The notes beneath the pieces were generated by a model. It did no database searches and was not told the origin of the DNA. It saw only the letters and a list, made by a program, of their open reading frames with translations. Positions 8,785 to 14,702 of a DNA stretch of 20,880 bases are shown one piece after another; position 1 is the first letter of the stretch, and each line of letters begins with the position of its first letter. The stretch lies in IMG/VR virus record IMGVR_UViG_3300028822_000039, positions 1 through 20,880 of that record; one strand, 5' to 3'. The translations under genes and the position numbers were made by a program. The stretch is from a virus.

Positions 8785-10665
8785 TTAAATACCAGGCTCT
8801 GCCAAGTCCGTAGTCGCTCCATTGAGGCTTACATTCTGTTTTTCTCGGTATTGCTTAGGTAGTTTGTCTTCGTACTCCCAAATGTCGAAGTCAGTCATTT
8901 GCTGGATGGCACAGTACCCAAACTCGGTAGCTCGCAACCGTACCTTTCGTTTACGGAATTTACCTAACCGTAGTTTTATTTTCATAATAAAGTCGTACAC
9001 AGCTAACTCATCGTCACCACCCACTGTGCCATTCCCGATAAAGTCGGTACCAATAGCGTAAGTAGAACTATAATCAACGTAGTTACCTGAACCAAGAATA
9101 GTCCCGACCAACTGGAAGTCGCCGCTGTCAGTTGATACTAATACTTCGATTTTTTGAGCCGGGTCAATTTGACCCCGGAAGATAAAGTTCTTGGTTTTTT
9201 TGAGAGCTTTGGTTCCTAATAGGTCACCTTTTGAATCCCAGTAGTTGTTTACCTTCAGACCCATGTCATCAAACCCAGTAAACATCTCGTAACTGGTTTG
9301 AGCCAACGGATCACCCGCATACAGGAAACCGTCGTCTTTATTGAAACAACTAGCAGCGTATGGTGCCACATCCACTGTCTTCTCCTGCATGTCACACAGC
9401 AACATGCGGTTATTATTTACTGAGTCTTCGGTACAGGCCACCACGATGTATTTGTCCCAAGCTGCTAAAGACACTTGTGAGTAACCGTATTTCTGGAACT
9501 TAAATTGGGGGAAGTACGGAACTGTCACAAAGTTATCTCCGACAGGGTTGCGCTGTAAGATGTTGAGCATCGGTCTACTCGGGTTACCGGTGTTGAGGTA
9601 CATAATACCAGCGCTAGTACCGACAGCCGCACGCAGAGTTTCCACCCCAACGTCAGTTCGGATAAGTTCGTTGGTTGGATTGGTGTCAGCATTATCTAAA
9701 GTAAACTGATAGACAGAGTTTTCTTTAAACGAAAAGTATGATCCATCATACGGGATAACAACTTTAATAGAGTCACCCCCGGCATCCTGACGGACAACAA
9801 ACCCTTCACCAGCTAGACGAGTAGCAGACTTACTAAAGTCAGTCACTCCATTAGCGTTACTGTCTTCCCATTGGTAGTCAGCAGTACCTGCACCAGTCTG
9901 CCCGGTGATGGTAAATGCACCAGTCATGTAGTTAATGGTTCCAGTTCCTCCAGAGTCACCAGTGAGGGTGCCGTCGTAGTTGTCAGTAAACACCTCACCA
10001 GAAGAGGTGTCTGTTATCTGTACCCCGAAACAAGTACGAGTAGATCCCCCGGCTTTAAAAGCTAGTGTGCCTGACTCGACTGCTGTAATAGCCTCAGATG
10101 ATACCGTTGTGTACACATCGGAATCCTGCGCGTCAATATAGCTACCGTACAAACCAGAACTGTCAGTGGTGGTGTTCCACATAATAGCGCGACCCTTATC
10201 AATGAAGAAATGCCCCTTAAAGTTTTTAGTACTGTCATACACATCGGCATAACTACCAGGGTTAGCCGTCACAATCTTAAACAACCCGTCTTGTGGTGAA
10301 CCAATATAGACGTAGTTACCTGAAAGGGATGCGTAGTTAGCGAACGTGATGTCAGAGTTTGCGAGTCCGGTAATCACATCTGTCCAAGTGTCACCATCTA
10401 AGTACTGCACCCTACCTTCAGTGCCGTCCCAGATTTTGCGGAAGAAGACAGACGTACCATCAGTTTTGTAACCAGTGTGTTGCGCCCAGACTTTCCCTGC
10501 GGTGCCCTCGGTGCCCTGTGCCTGGCGCCCGTACATCAATTCAATCTTGCCGTCTTTCGTTAACCAACCAAGAGAATCACTAGCAGCGTCATTGGGAATA
10601 AGCTCATCCGATAGGAGGTTGTGTGTCCCTGAGCCGAATCCTTCAATGTCTCGCCGATCTGCCAT
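8785..10665 (-). CDS. Probable tail nozzle / tail tubular protein B-like
   Basis: 626 residues, mainly beta-strand. The N-terminus MADRRDIEGFGSGTHNLLSD is followed by repeated blade-like segments with Tyr/Trp and Gly-Asp turns (VWAQHTGYKTDGTSVFFRK, GNYVYIGSPQDGLFKI), consistent with a beta-propeller-like nozzle subunit. Other regions read like phage stabilisation or tail tube proteins (FGVQITDTSSGEVFTDNYDG; CTEDSVNNNRMLLCDM). In podoviruses a 200-residue adaptor gene followed by a 600-800-residue nozzle gene after the capsid is the standard order (T7 gp11-gp12, P22 gp4-gp10). It begins one base after the adaptor's stop with no ribosome binding site, implying coupling. The name rests on gene order and fold character, not on a specific diagnostic motif. 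Confidence 0.65.
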   Translation of the reverse strand: MADRRDIEGFGSGTHNLLSDELIPNDAASDSLGWLTKDGKIELMYGRQAQGTEGTAGKVWAQHTGYKTDGTSVFFRKIWDGTEGRVQYLDGDTWTDVITGLANSDITFANYASLSGNYVYIGSPQDGLFKIVTANPGSYADVYDSTKNFKGHFFIDKGRAIMWNTTTDSSGLYGSYIDAQDSDVYTTVSSEAITAVESGTLAFKAGGSTRTCFGVQITDTSSGEVFTDNYDGTLTGDSGGTGTINYMTGAFTITGQTGAGTADYQWEDSNANGVTDFSKSATRLAGEGFVVRQDAGGDSIKVVIPYDGSYFSFKENSVYQFTLDNADTNPTNELIRTDVGVETLRAAVGTSAGIMYLNTGNPSRPMLNILQRNPVGDNFVTVPYFPQFKFQKYGYSQVSLAAWDKYIVVACTEDSVNNNRMLLCDMQEKTVDVAPYAASCFNKDDGFLYAGDPLAQTSYEMFTGFDDMGLKVNNYWDSKGDLLGTKALKKTKNFIFRGQIDPAQKIEVLVSTDSGDFQLVGTILGSGNYVDYSSTYAIGTDFIGNGTVGGDDELAVYDFIMKIKLRLGKFRKRKVRLRATEFGYCAIQQMTDFDIWEYEDKLPKQYREKQNVSLNGATTDLAEPGI

Positions 10666-10666
10666 A

Positions 10667-11296
10667 TTAAATTTGGACTAGCTGGCTATTTAACCACTTT
10701 GCATTAGTCATTATCTCATCAGCAGCTGCGCGGTTTTCCGCTGCGTAGCTCTTGCCTTTAGGTGACTGTTGTATCATAAATTCATCACTTACCATTCTAT
10801 GGTAAATCCAGTCTGAGCCGTTGTAATCTTCTGGGAACCAAGGAGATTCATCGAGAGCTAGTGTTGGTTGTGCTGCATGGTAATCAAACTCAACCGCCTC
10901 AGCTTTTGTGGGTTGTTTTGCAAACTCAAGTCGGAGGTTTGCTAAATCAATCCAAGCGTAATTTGGATTATTCCTATATTGACGTCTGTCGTCACGAGAA
11001 ACTACTTGGACAGGCCGGTAAGTCGATCCAACAAAAACGACTGGACGCCCAGCTTCGTAAGATGAGTCGGTGTGATTATGGTTTGCCACTAAATAAAGAA
11101 AATCGCTAGGGATTGTTACATACGGGACTGATGTTGAGGTCGTACCAGTAAACTCAGACTTAGTCAGTTCCCATGTGTGGGAGCTGTTGAACATACGATA
11201 GAATTTATCGTATAAGTCAGAAGATTCTGCTGTGGACAACTCTGAGCTGTCATCGAGGTATAGTTGGGCCTTTGTTATTGTTTCACCTTTTGTCAT
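10667..11296 (-). CDS. Head-tail adaptor (tail tubular protein A-like)
   Basis: 209 residues. The N-terminus MTKGETITKAQLYLDD is followed by helices (FYRMFNSSHTWELT), a beta segment (VPYVTIPSDFLYLVANHN), then RLEFAKQPTKAEAVEFDYHAAQ and a helical C-terminus (ADEIMTNAKWLNSQ). The pattern of N-terminal helices, then strands with an IPxDF-type motif and a DYHA-like strand, matches gp11-type podovirus adaptors, which form a ring under the portal and receive the nozzle. The gene lies directly after the capsid/HNH region and one base before the nozzle gene, as expected. Its ATG is 6 bases after TGGTATAAT, so the mRNA is predicted to start on the start codon. Confidence 0.65.
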   Translation of the reverse strand: MTKGETITKAQLYLDDSSELSTAESSDLYDKFYRMFNSSHTWELTKSEFTGTTSTSVPYVTIPSDFLYLVANHNHTDSSYEAGRPVVFVGSTYRPVQVVSRDDRRQYRNNPNYAWIDLANLRLEFAKQPTKAEAVEFDYHAAQPTLALDESPWFPEDYNGSDWIYHRMVSDEFMIQQSPKGKSYAAENRAAADEIMTNAKWLNSQLVQI

Positions 11297-11302
11297 TGGT
11301 AT

Positions 11303-11311
11303 ATTATACCA
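11303..11311 (-). promoter_or_regulatory. Extended -10 promoter of the adaptor gene, leaderless
   Basis: Minus strand reads TGGTATAAT, with only 6 bases to the ATG at 11296, so the A of ATG is the predicted +1. The TAA that would end the read-through HNH frame lies inside this TATAAT. No -35 or Shine-Dalgarno is visible. Confidence 0.65.
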
Positions 11312-11393
11312 TGTGATTGTGGTTGGCGATTTTTTGTACTTGTCGTAAGAAAGGCTGCAATTCGTGGGCCCACTTCATTTTATTGCACATAGA
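11304..11393 (-). pseudogene. C-terminal remnant of the HNH gene after an in-frame UGA
   Basis: Directly after the UGA at 11394-11396 the same frame stays open for 29 codons to a TAA at 11304-11306. It encodes SMCNKMKWAHELQPFL... and ends in NHNHMV. The CNKMK motif is the CN-x-MK element that follows the CC pair in this HNH family, so this is the missing C-terminus and not random sequence. Either a point mutation has truncated the gene, or the UGA is read through. Confidence 0.65.
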
Positions 11394-11870
11394 TCAACAA
11401 GCTTTCGCATTTTTATTACTGTAGCCGTATCTGTTATCTAATCTATCAATACCGCCCGCCTTGGGCTCCCCGCATAAAAAACAGGGAGAAGCTAAGAGTT
11501 TGGAGAATTGAGTAAAAGAAAGTCTAAAACTGTAGTTTCTTTTCTTGGCTGCCGCCTTGTAGGTTGTATACTTTCCTCTGTCTGATTGTGAAATTATTTT
11601 TATTTTTTGCTTATTGTTCTCTCTCCATTTCTTTTTATACAAAGAAACTTTTTCTTCGTTTTCTTCCCCCCATTTTTTTATGTACTTACAAACTGATTTA
11701 GAGTTTTTAAGATAGTACTCTTTATTCTTTTGATACATACTTTCTTTGTTTTCTTTTTTCCATTTTCTATTTTTAGACAGAATAGACACCTTATTTTTAA
11801 GGTATCTTTTCCTGTCGTATTCTTTTTGCCACGCTATGCGGTGTGCTGTGCGATTTTGTTTTGTTTTCAT
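11394..11870 (-). CDS. HNH endonuclease of the GIDR-DN / CCxxCN type, cut short by UGA
   Basis: 158 residues to a UGA stop. Residues 15-90 are strikingly Lys/Glu/Asn-rich with repeats of the YxKKWxENNKxK kind, typical of DNA-binding N-termini in free-standing phage HNH proteins. The zinc/HNH core begins at C130-x2-C133 (PCFLCGEP) and continues GGIDRLDNRYGYSNKNAKAC (D142, N146, C158). Family members normally continue CC-x2-CN-x-MK; here the second Cys is replaced by UGA while CNKMK follows in frame. The gene is much more A/T-rich than its neighbours, which fits horizontal arrival. It sits between capsid and adaptor genes, a common home for mobile HNH genes. As written, it lacks the last zinc ligands and is probably inactive unless the UGA is read through. 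Confidence 0.7.
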   Translation of the reverse strand: MKTKQNRTAHRIAWQKEYDRKRYLKNKVSILSKNRKWKKENKESMYQKNKEYYLKNSKSVCKYIKKWGEENEEKVSLYKKKWRENNKQKIKIISQSDRGKYTTYKAAAKKRNYSFRLSFTQFSKLLASPCFLCGEPKAGGIDRLDNRYGYSNKNAKAC

Positions 11871-11898
11871 CGTAGGTCCAATCTACTGTTTCGAGATT

Positions 11899-11949
11899 GA
11901 GTGGAATGTAGGAATTGGACTCCTGCACTCCACTCAAGCCCGAAGGCTT
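11899..11949 (-). other. Two stacked hairpins downstream of the capsid gene
   Basis: On the minus-strand transcript, about 33 bases after the capsid stop, comes AAGCC-UUCG-GGCUU (11936-11949), a stem closed by the very stable C(UUCG)G tetraloop. It is followed at once by a 10-bp stem (one G-U pair) between 11899-11908 and 11926-11935, whose loop holds a smaller AGGA/UCCU stem. No U tract follows. A transcription end, a processing site or a 3' stabiliser for the abundant capsid mRNA are all possible. Confidence 0.6.
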
Positions 11950-11981
11950 AAGTACAATATATGCTTTATTGCTTTATTGAT

Positions 11982-13172
11982 TTAGATTGCAAGTTTTAGC
12001 TGTAGGAATCGCTTACTTCCATCCGTAAAGGTCCGGATTCCGGCCAAATAACTTGAGAACACGTTAGTTCCACGTCGGTCATCTGTTGCGCGCATATCAA
12101 CATCTTTCATGTCTTGCACAACGAGGTCAATTGCACCAACTTTCCCGAAGTAACAGTTGAGCCAGTTGGCTGTATCACCTGACATAGTGGTTGATACTGC
12201 GATACGTCCAGCACCAGTGATGGTTAGAGTATCTGTAGTGTCATCGTATGATGCAACGATTTGTGCGTTTTCAAGAGTTTCTCGATCAGCTTCTGATACT
12301 TCAAAGTATCCTGTAGCTGTGTCTTGTCCTGTAGCAGCACCGTTGATCATGTTGGCCATGATTGCTCCTTGTGCGTCAGCTGATCCAGCGATATCGAACT
12401 CACCAGCAGCAGATGGAGTTGCTTTCGCGGTGAAAGTAACACCTTCAACTGTGATAACTTCATCAGCTGTAGCTACGTCAACCACTAGAGTTGATTCACC
12501 AGCTAGGTTTTCTGAAACGTACATTACTGCGTTTCGTACAACACCAGCGTATCCGTTTTTGAATACTGATCCAGCGATGTCGATGTCTTTTCCAAGTAGG
12601 TACTGTTCGATGTCTGAAGCAGCGTATGAGTCAACCACAAGTGCCATGTTTGTAGACACTTCTTGGTTTTCTTTGTTACGCAACTTAGCAGCCATACGTG
12701 TACTCATTTGCGGTACAGTTGTAGAGCTTAGTGTAATTGGAGTTCCAGTAGAAGCGGTAGTTGTAAGGTCACCAGCATCGAATGTGTTAGCAGCGTTACG
12801 TACTTCTAGGAAACATCGGTGGTCAAGGTCTTGCGCAACCTTGTGTGCAATCTTACCTCCGATTACTTCACCTGGGTTTAGTGGCCCAGCTTGGGTTACT
12901 TCACCATCTGAGATGTGGAAGACCGCTTCTTTTTCAAGGTTCACTTCAAGTAGTTCAGAACTGTCAGTGATAACATCAATAGTTGATGCAGAACCACGAG
13001 ACACGTCTCGTACTTTTACACCAGAGATGTCGTATGACACTCGTTCTACACTTTCACCGAATCGGAGTGTTGACTCGAATCGGGTGTTCATTACTTCTTT
13101 GGCAACTAGTGTTTTTTGCCAGATGTCCTGGTACGCATTATCGAACTCAGGTCGAAAGTCTGTTAAAGACAT
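11982..13172 (-). CDS. Major capsid protein, HK97-like fold with an insertion domain
   Basis: 396 residues. The N-terminus (MSLTDFRPEFDNAYQDIWQK, then FGESVERVSYD) and the C-terminus (RRGTNVFSSYLAGIRTFTDGSKRFLQL) read like capsid proteins of podoviruses and related phages, with a central helical domain at about 105-220. Residues about 223-335 (STLVVDVATADEVITVEGVTFTA... to DTLTITGAGRIA) are a small beta-rich segment containing the VTFTA / A-x-IMAN-INGA pattern known from insertion or Ig-like decorations in phage proteins, so it is read as an insertion domain on the HK97 core. It directly follows the scaffold gene with a 35-base gap, the standard order. There is no Shine-Dalgarno; the leader carries a small hairpin. 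The long open frame on the opposite strand is a shadow. Confidence 0.9.
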   Translation of the reverse strand: MSLTDFRPEFDNAYQDIWQKTLVAKEVMNTRFESTLRFGESVERVSYDISGVKVRDVSRGSASTIDVITDSSELLEVNLEKEAVFHISDGEVTQAGPLNPGEVIGGKIAHKVAQDLDHRCFLEVRNAANTFDAGDLTTTASTGTPITLSSTTVPQMSTRMAAKLRNKENQEVSTNMALVVDSYAASDIEQYLLGKDIDIAGSVFKNGYAGVVRNAVMYVSENLAGESTLVVDVATADEVITVEGVTFTAKATPSAAGEFDIAGSADAQGAIMANMINGAATGQDTATGYFEVSEADRETLENAQIVASYDDTTDTLTITGAGRIAVSTTMSGDTANWLNCYFGKVGAIDLVVQDMKDVDMRATDDRRGTNVFSSYLAGIRTFTDGSKRFLQLKLAI

Positions 13173-13179
13173 AATATAA

Positions 13180-13200
13180 GGGGATTAAGAATTAAGCCCC
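13180..13200 (-). other. Symmetric hairpin just before the capsid start
   Basis: The minus strand has GGGG, one base, TTAA, a 3-base loop, TTAA, one base, CCCC, ending 7 bases before the capsid ATG at 13172. It could fold in the scaffold-capsid mRNA and affect capsid translation. This is seen directly; its function is inferred. Confidence 0.45.
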
Positions 13201-13207
13201 CGCCTAA

Positions 13208-13855
13208 CTACAAATTAACTGTCCGCTGTGCGTTGTACTGGTCCCGCATATCTGGATTGGCCAAAACTTCTCGTCGATATTCAGGGTCAGACTGCGCTCG
13301 CTTCATGTCAACTTTTGTATCTCCGGCTCCACCACGAGGAGTGGTAGTCTCAATGGTCCGCCGACCACCAAGGGCGTTGCCATACGCCTCTTCAAGAAGT
13401 TGTACAAAGGTTTTATCTTTGTTAGCAGGATTAAGCGCCATTTGCTTAATAACGTCAGCATTGGCTACATCCTTAAACTCGGGTGCTGATTCCAGCGCCT
13501 TATTGAGTCCAGCTTGTAGTTTTGCTTCACGCTCTGCTCGCTTTTCTTTTTCTTGAATCTCAGCTAGCTGTTTTGCAAGTTCTTTCACTTCAGGATCTTT
13601 CTCAGTATCAGACACAGTACTATCTGTATCCTTCTCCGCTTTCAATTCCTTGAGTTCAGCTTCAAGAGCTTTCTTCTCATCGTTTACCTTTTGGAAACGA
13701 TCATAAGGAATGTTGTCGGGGACTTTATTCTCCTTCGGTGCTTCCTCATCCTGATATGACCCTACGGTCTCATCAGATTCTTGCTCATCATTTACAGTTT
13801 CTTCTGGAACATCATTTACCTCCTGTTCAAGAGTAGTGTTGTCGTTTTCTGACAT
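13208..13855 (-). CDS. Capsid scaffolding protein
   Basis: 215 residues from ATG at 13855; a TTG two codons upstream is an unlikely start. Residues 1-45 are very acidic. Residues about 49-125 begin with NIPYDRFQKVNDEKKALEAE, the IPYxRFxxVN element typical of phage scaffold (DUF4355-like) proteins, and continue as a long Glu/Lys/Ala coiled coil. Residues 163-215 are more basic (KRAQSDPEYRREV, MRDQYNAQRTVNL), as expected for a capsid-binding C-terminus. It precedes the capsid gene by 35 bases. Scaffolds guide procapsid assembly and then leave. It has its own extended -10 promoter and a structured leader. Confidence 0.88.
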   Translation of the reverse strand: MSENDNTTLEQEVNDVPEETVNDEQESDETVGSYQDEEAPKENKVPDNIPYDRFQKVNDEKKALEAELKELKAEKDTDSTVSDTEKDPEVKELAKQLAEIQEKEKRAEREAKLQAGLNKALESAPEFKDVANADVIKQMALNPANKDKTFVQLLEEAYGNALGGRRTIETTTPRGGAGDTKVDMKRAQSDPEYRREVLANPDMRDQYNAQRTVNL

Positions 13856-13859
13856 ATTC

Positions 13860-13896
13860 AAAACCTGGGTTTTACATCCACAGTGGATGAGGTTTT
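13860..13896 (-). promoter_or_regulatory. Nested hairpin in the scaffold leader, next to the start codon
   Basis: On the minus-strand transcript an outer 7-bp stem (13890-13896 with 13860-13866) encloses an inner CAUCCA/UGGAUG stem (13875-13889). It ends four bases before the scaffold ATG at 13855, so folding could limit start-codon access. The same DNA on the plus strand looks like a hairpin with a T6 tail, but nothing on that strand is transcribed nearby. Confidence 0.5.
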
Positions 13897-13919
13897 TTAC
13901 CGAGCCTAATCGTACTTAT

Positions 13920-13928
13920 ATTATACCA
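13920..13928 (-). promoter_or_regulatory. Extended -10 promoter of the scaffold-capsid unit
   Basis: Minus strand reads TGGTATAAT. The predicted start at about 13912 gives a leader of about 57 bases, unlike the near-leaderless promoters elsewhere, and that leader holds the nested hairpin. It lies right after the hairpin block 13931-14013, so the two together mark a transcription-unit boundary. Confidence 0.6.
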
Positions 13929-13930
13929 CG

Positions 13931-14013
13931 CTACTGCCTAGTAGTGTGTGTGTTCTACCCGAGAGCGGCAGGGGAGGAACCCTCAGATAGAACACACACC
14001 TCGCTAGGAGGTG
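13931..14013 (-). other. Structured intergenic block: 12-bp perfect stem flanked by two hairpins
   Basis: Three inverted repeats overlap or abut: CACCTC/GAGGTG with a 5-base loop (13997-14013, overlapping the end of the preceding gene), a perfect 12-bp stem GTGTGTGTTCTA/TAGAACACACAC (13946-13957 with 13988-13999) around a 30-base loop, and CTACT/AGTAG with a 4-base loop (13931-13944). None has a U tract. The loop can form a further GAGG/CCTC stem. The likely role is termination or processing of the portal transcript before the scaffold promoter; a stable small RNA is an alternative. Confidence 0.6.
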
Positions 14014-14300
14014 AGTGCTTCCTCGATCATTCGGTCTACTTCTTCTTCATTGTCACCAGCATTTACTAGCAACTTAATGAGATCAAGGTTAGCTCGCAGG
14101 GTCGCGCAGTTCTTCTCACGTTCGTCAGTACTATAAGCGAGCTTATTCATCGCGTTCAAAACATCTTGTACCAGCAGACTAGTTAACGCCTTACCACCAG
14201 CAGACTCGTACAAAACACGAATGTCTTGTAGTTTATCTGCTTGCTCGGCAAGCGCTAGTACGTCTTCTGGCTGGTCTTTAAGATCATTCTGGCGACTCAT
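14004..14300 (-). CDS. Small helical protein of the head module, function unknown
   Basis: 98 residues, almost entirely helical and acidic (MSRQNDLKDQPEDVLALAEQ; LDLIKLLVNAGDNEEEVDR). There is one Cys and no catalytic or membrane motif. It starts 3 bases after the previous gene's stop with no ribosome binding site, so it is probably translated by coupling. Its place between portal and scaffold suggests a head-assembly or minor virion role. I do not recognise a family. Confidence 0.6.
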   Translation of the reverse strand: MSRQNDLKDQPEDVLALAEQADKLQDIRVLYESAGGKALTSLLVQDVLNAMNKLAYSTDEREKNCATLRANLDLIKLLVNAGDNEEEVDRMIEEALTS

Positions 14301-14303
14301 GAC

Positions 14304-14702
14304 TTACTTTTTTACATCAGTTTTTACAAAGCCGAACTTCTCGTAGACCGTATCAAGTAGTTCGTCGTACTGTTCAAGTTGGTCAACCACCTCTTCTAGC
14401 TTCGCTTCAGCTTTATCAACTACACTCTTGTTTTCCTGATACATCCATACGTGATGGATTTGCTCATCAGTTAGATCTTTCACAAACTCGTGGTTACGCT
14501 CAATGTTTTCACATGTTGATCTACACACACTAACTTGTGAAGATAGCTCTTTCTCCATTTTCTTCAGGTCAGCTTTGTGGTCCTCAACGAGAGCGAGGTC
14601 AAACTCAGTCTCTACGTTTTTACGGACAATCACAGACTTCTTAAAATCTTCCTTGTTCTCCTCCTTCAGCTCGAAATCGGCTGGATTTATTTTATCTGAC
14701 AT
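14304..14702 (-). CDS. Coiled-coil protein of the head module, function unknown
   Basis: 132 residues, with charged coiled-coil character across residues about 40-125 (DHKADLKKMEKELSSQ; DKAEAKLEEVVDQLEQYDE). Two Cys lie close together (C-x3-C, CRSTC, about residue 70). Its ATG overlaps the portal stop by 11 bases, a classic coupled arrangement, and only 3 bases separate it from the next gene. An assembly or virion accessory role is inferred from position only. Confidence 0.6.
   Translation of the reverse strand: MSDKINPADFELKEENKEDFKKSVIVRKNVETEFDLALVEDHKADLKKMEKELSSQVSVCRSTCENIERNHEFVKDLTDEQIHHVWMYQENKSVVDKAEAKLEEVVDQLEQYDELLDTVYEKFGFVKTDVKK

Noticed and set aside
11304-11870. A genome using UGA as an amino acid (Mycoplasma or Gracilibacteria-type code)
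   Set aside because: Only one gene has an in-frame UGA; the other long genes have none, and TerL ends properly at UGA.
11899-11949. tRNA or tRNA-like gene after the capsid gene
   Set aside because: There is a T-arm-like AGGA/UCCU stem on a longer helix, but no anticodon or D arm and no CCA-compatible layout.
12157-13179. 340-codon plus-strand open frame opposite the capsid gene
   Set aside because: It is the antisense of a clear capsid protein, has Ser/Val-rich shadow composition, and has no promoter or recognisable domain.
13875-13896. Rho-independent terminator on the plus strand (hairpin plus T6)
   Set aside because: No plus-strand gene ends here; on the transcribed minus strand the element lies inside the scaffold leader.
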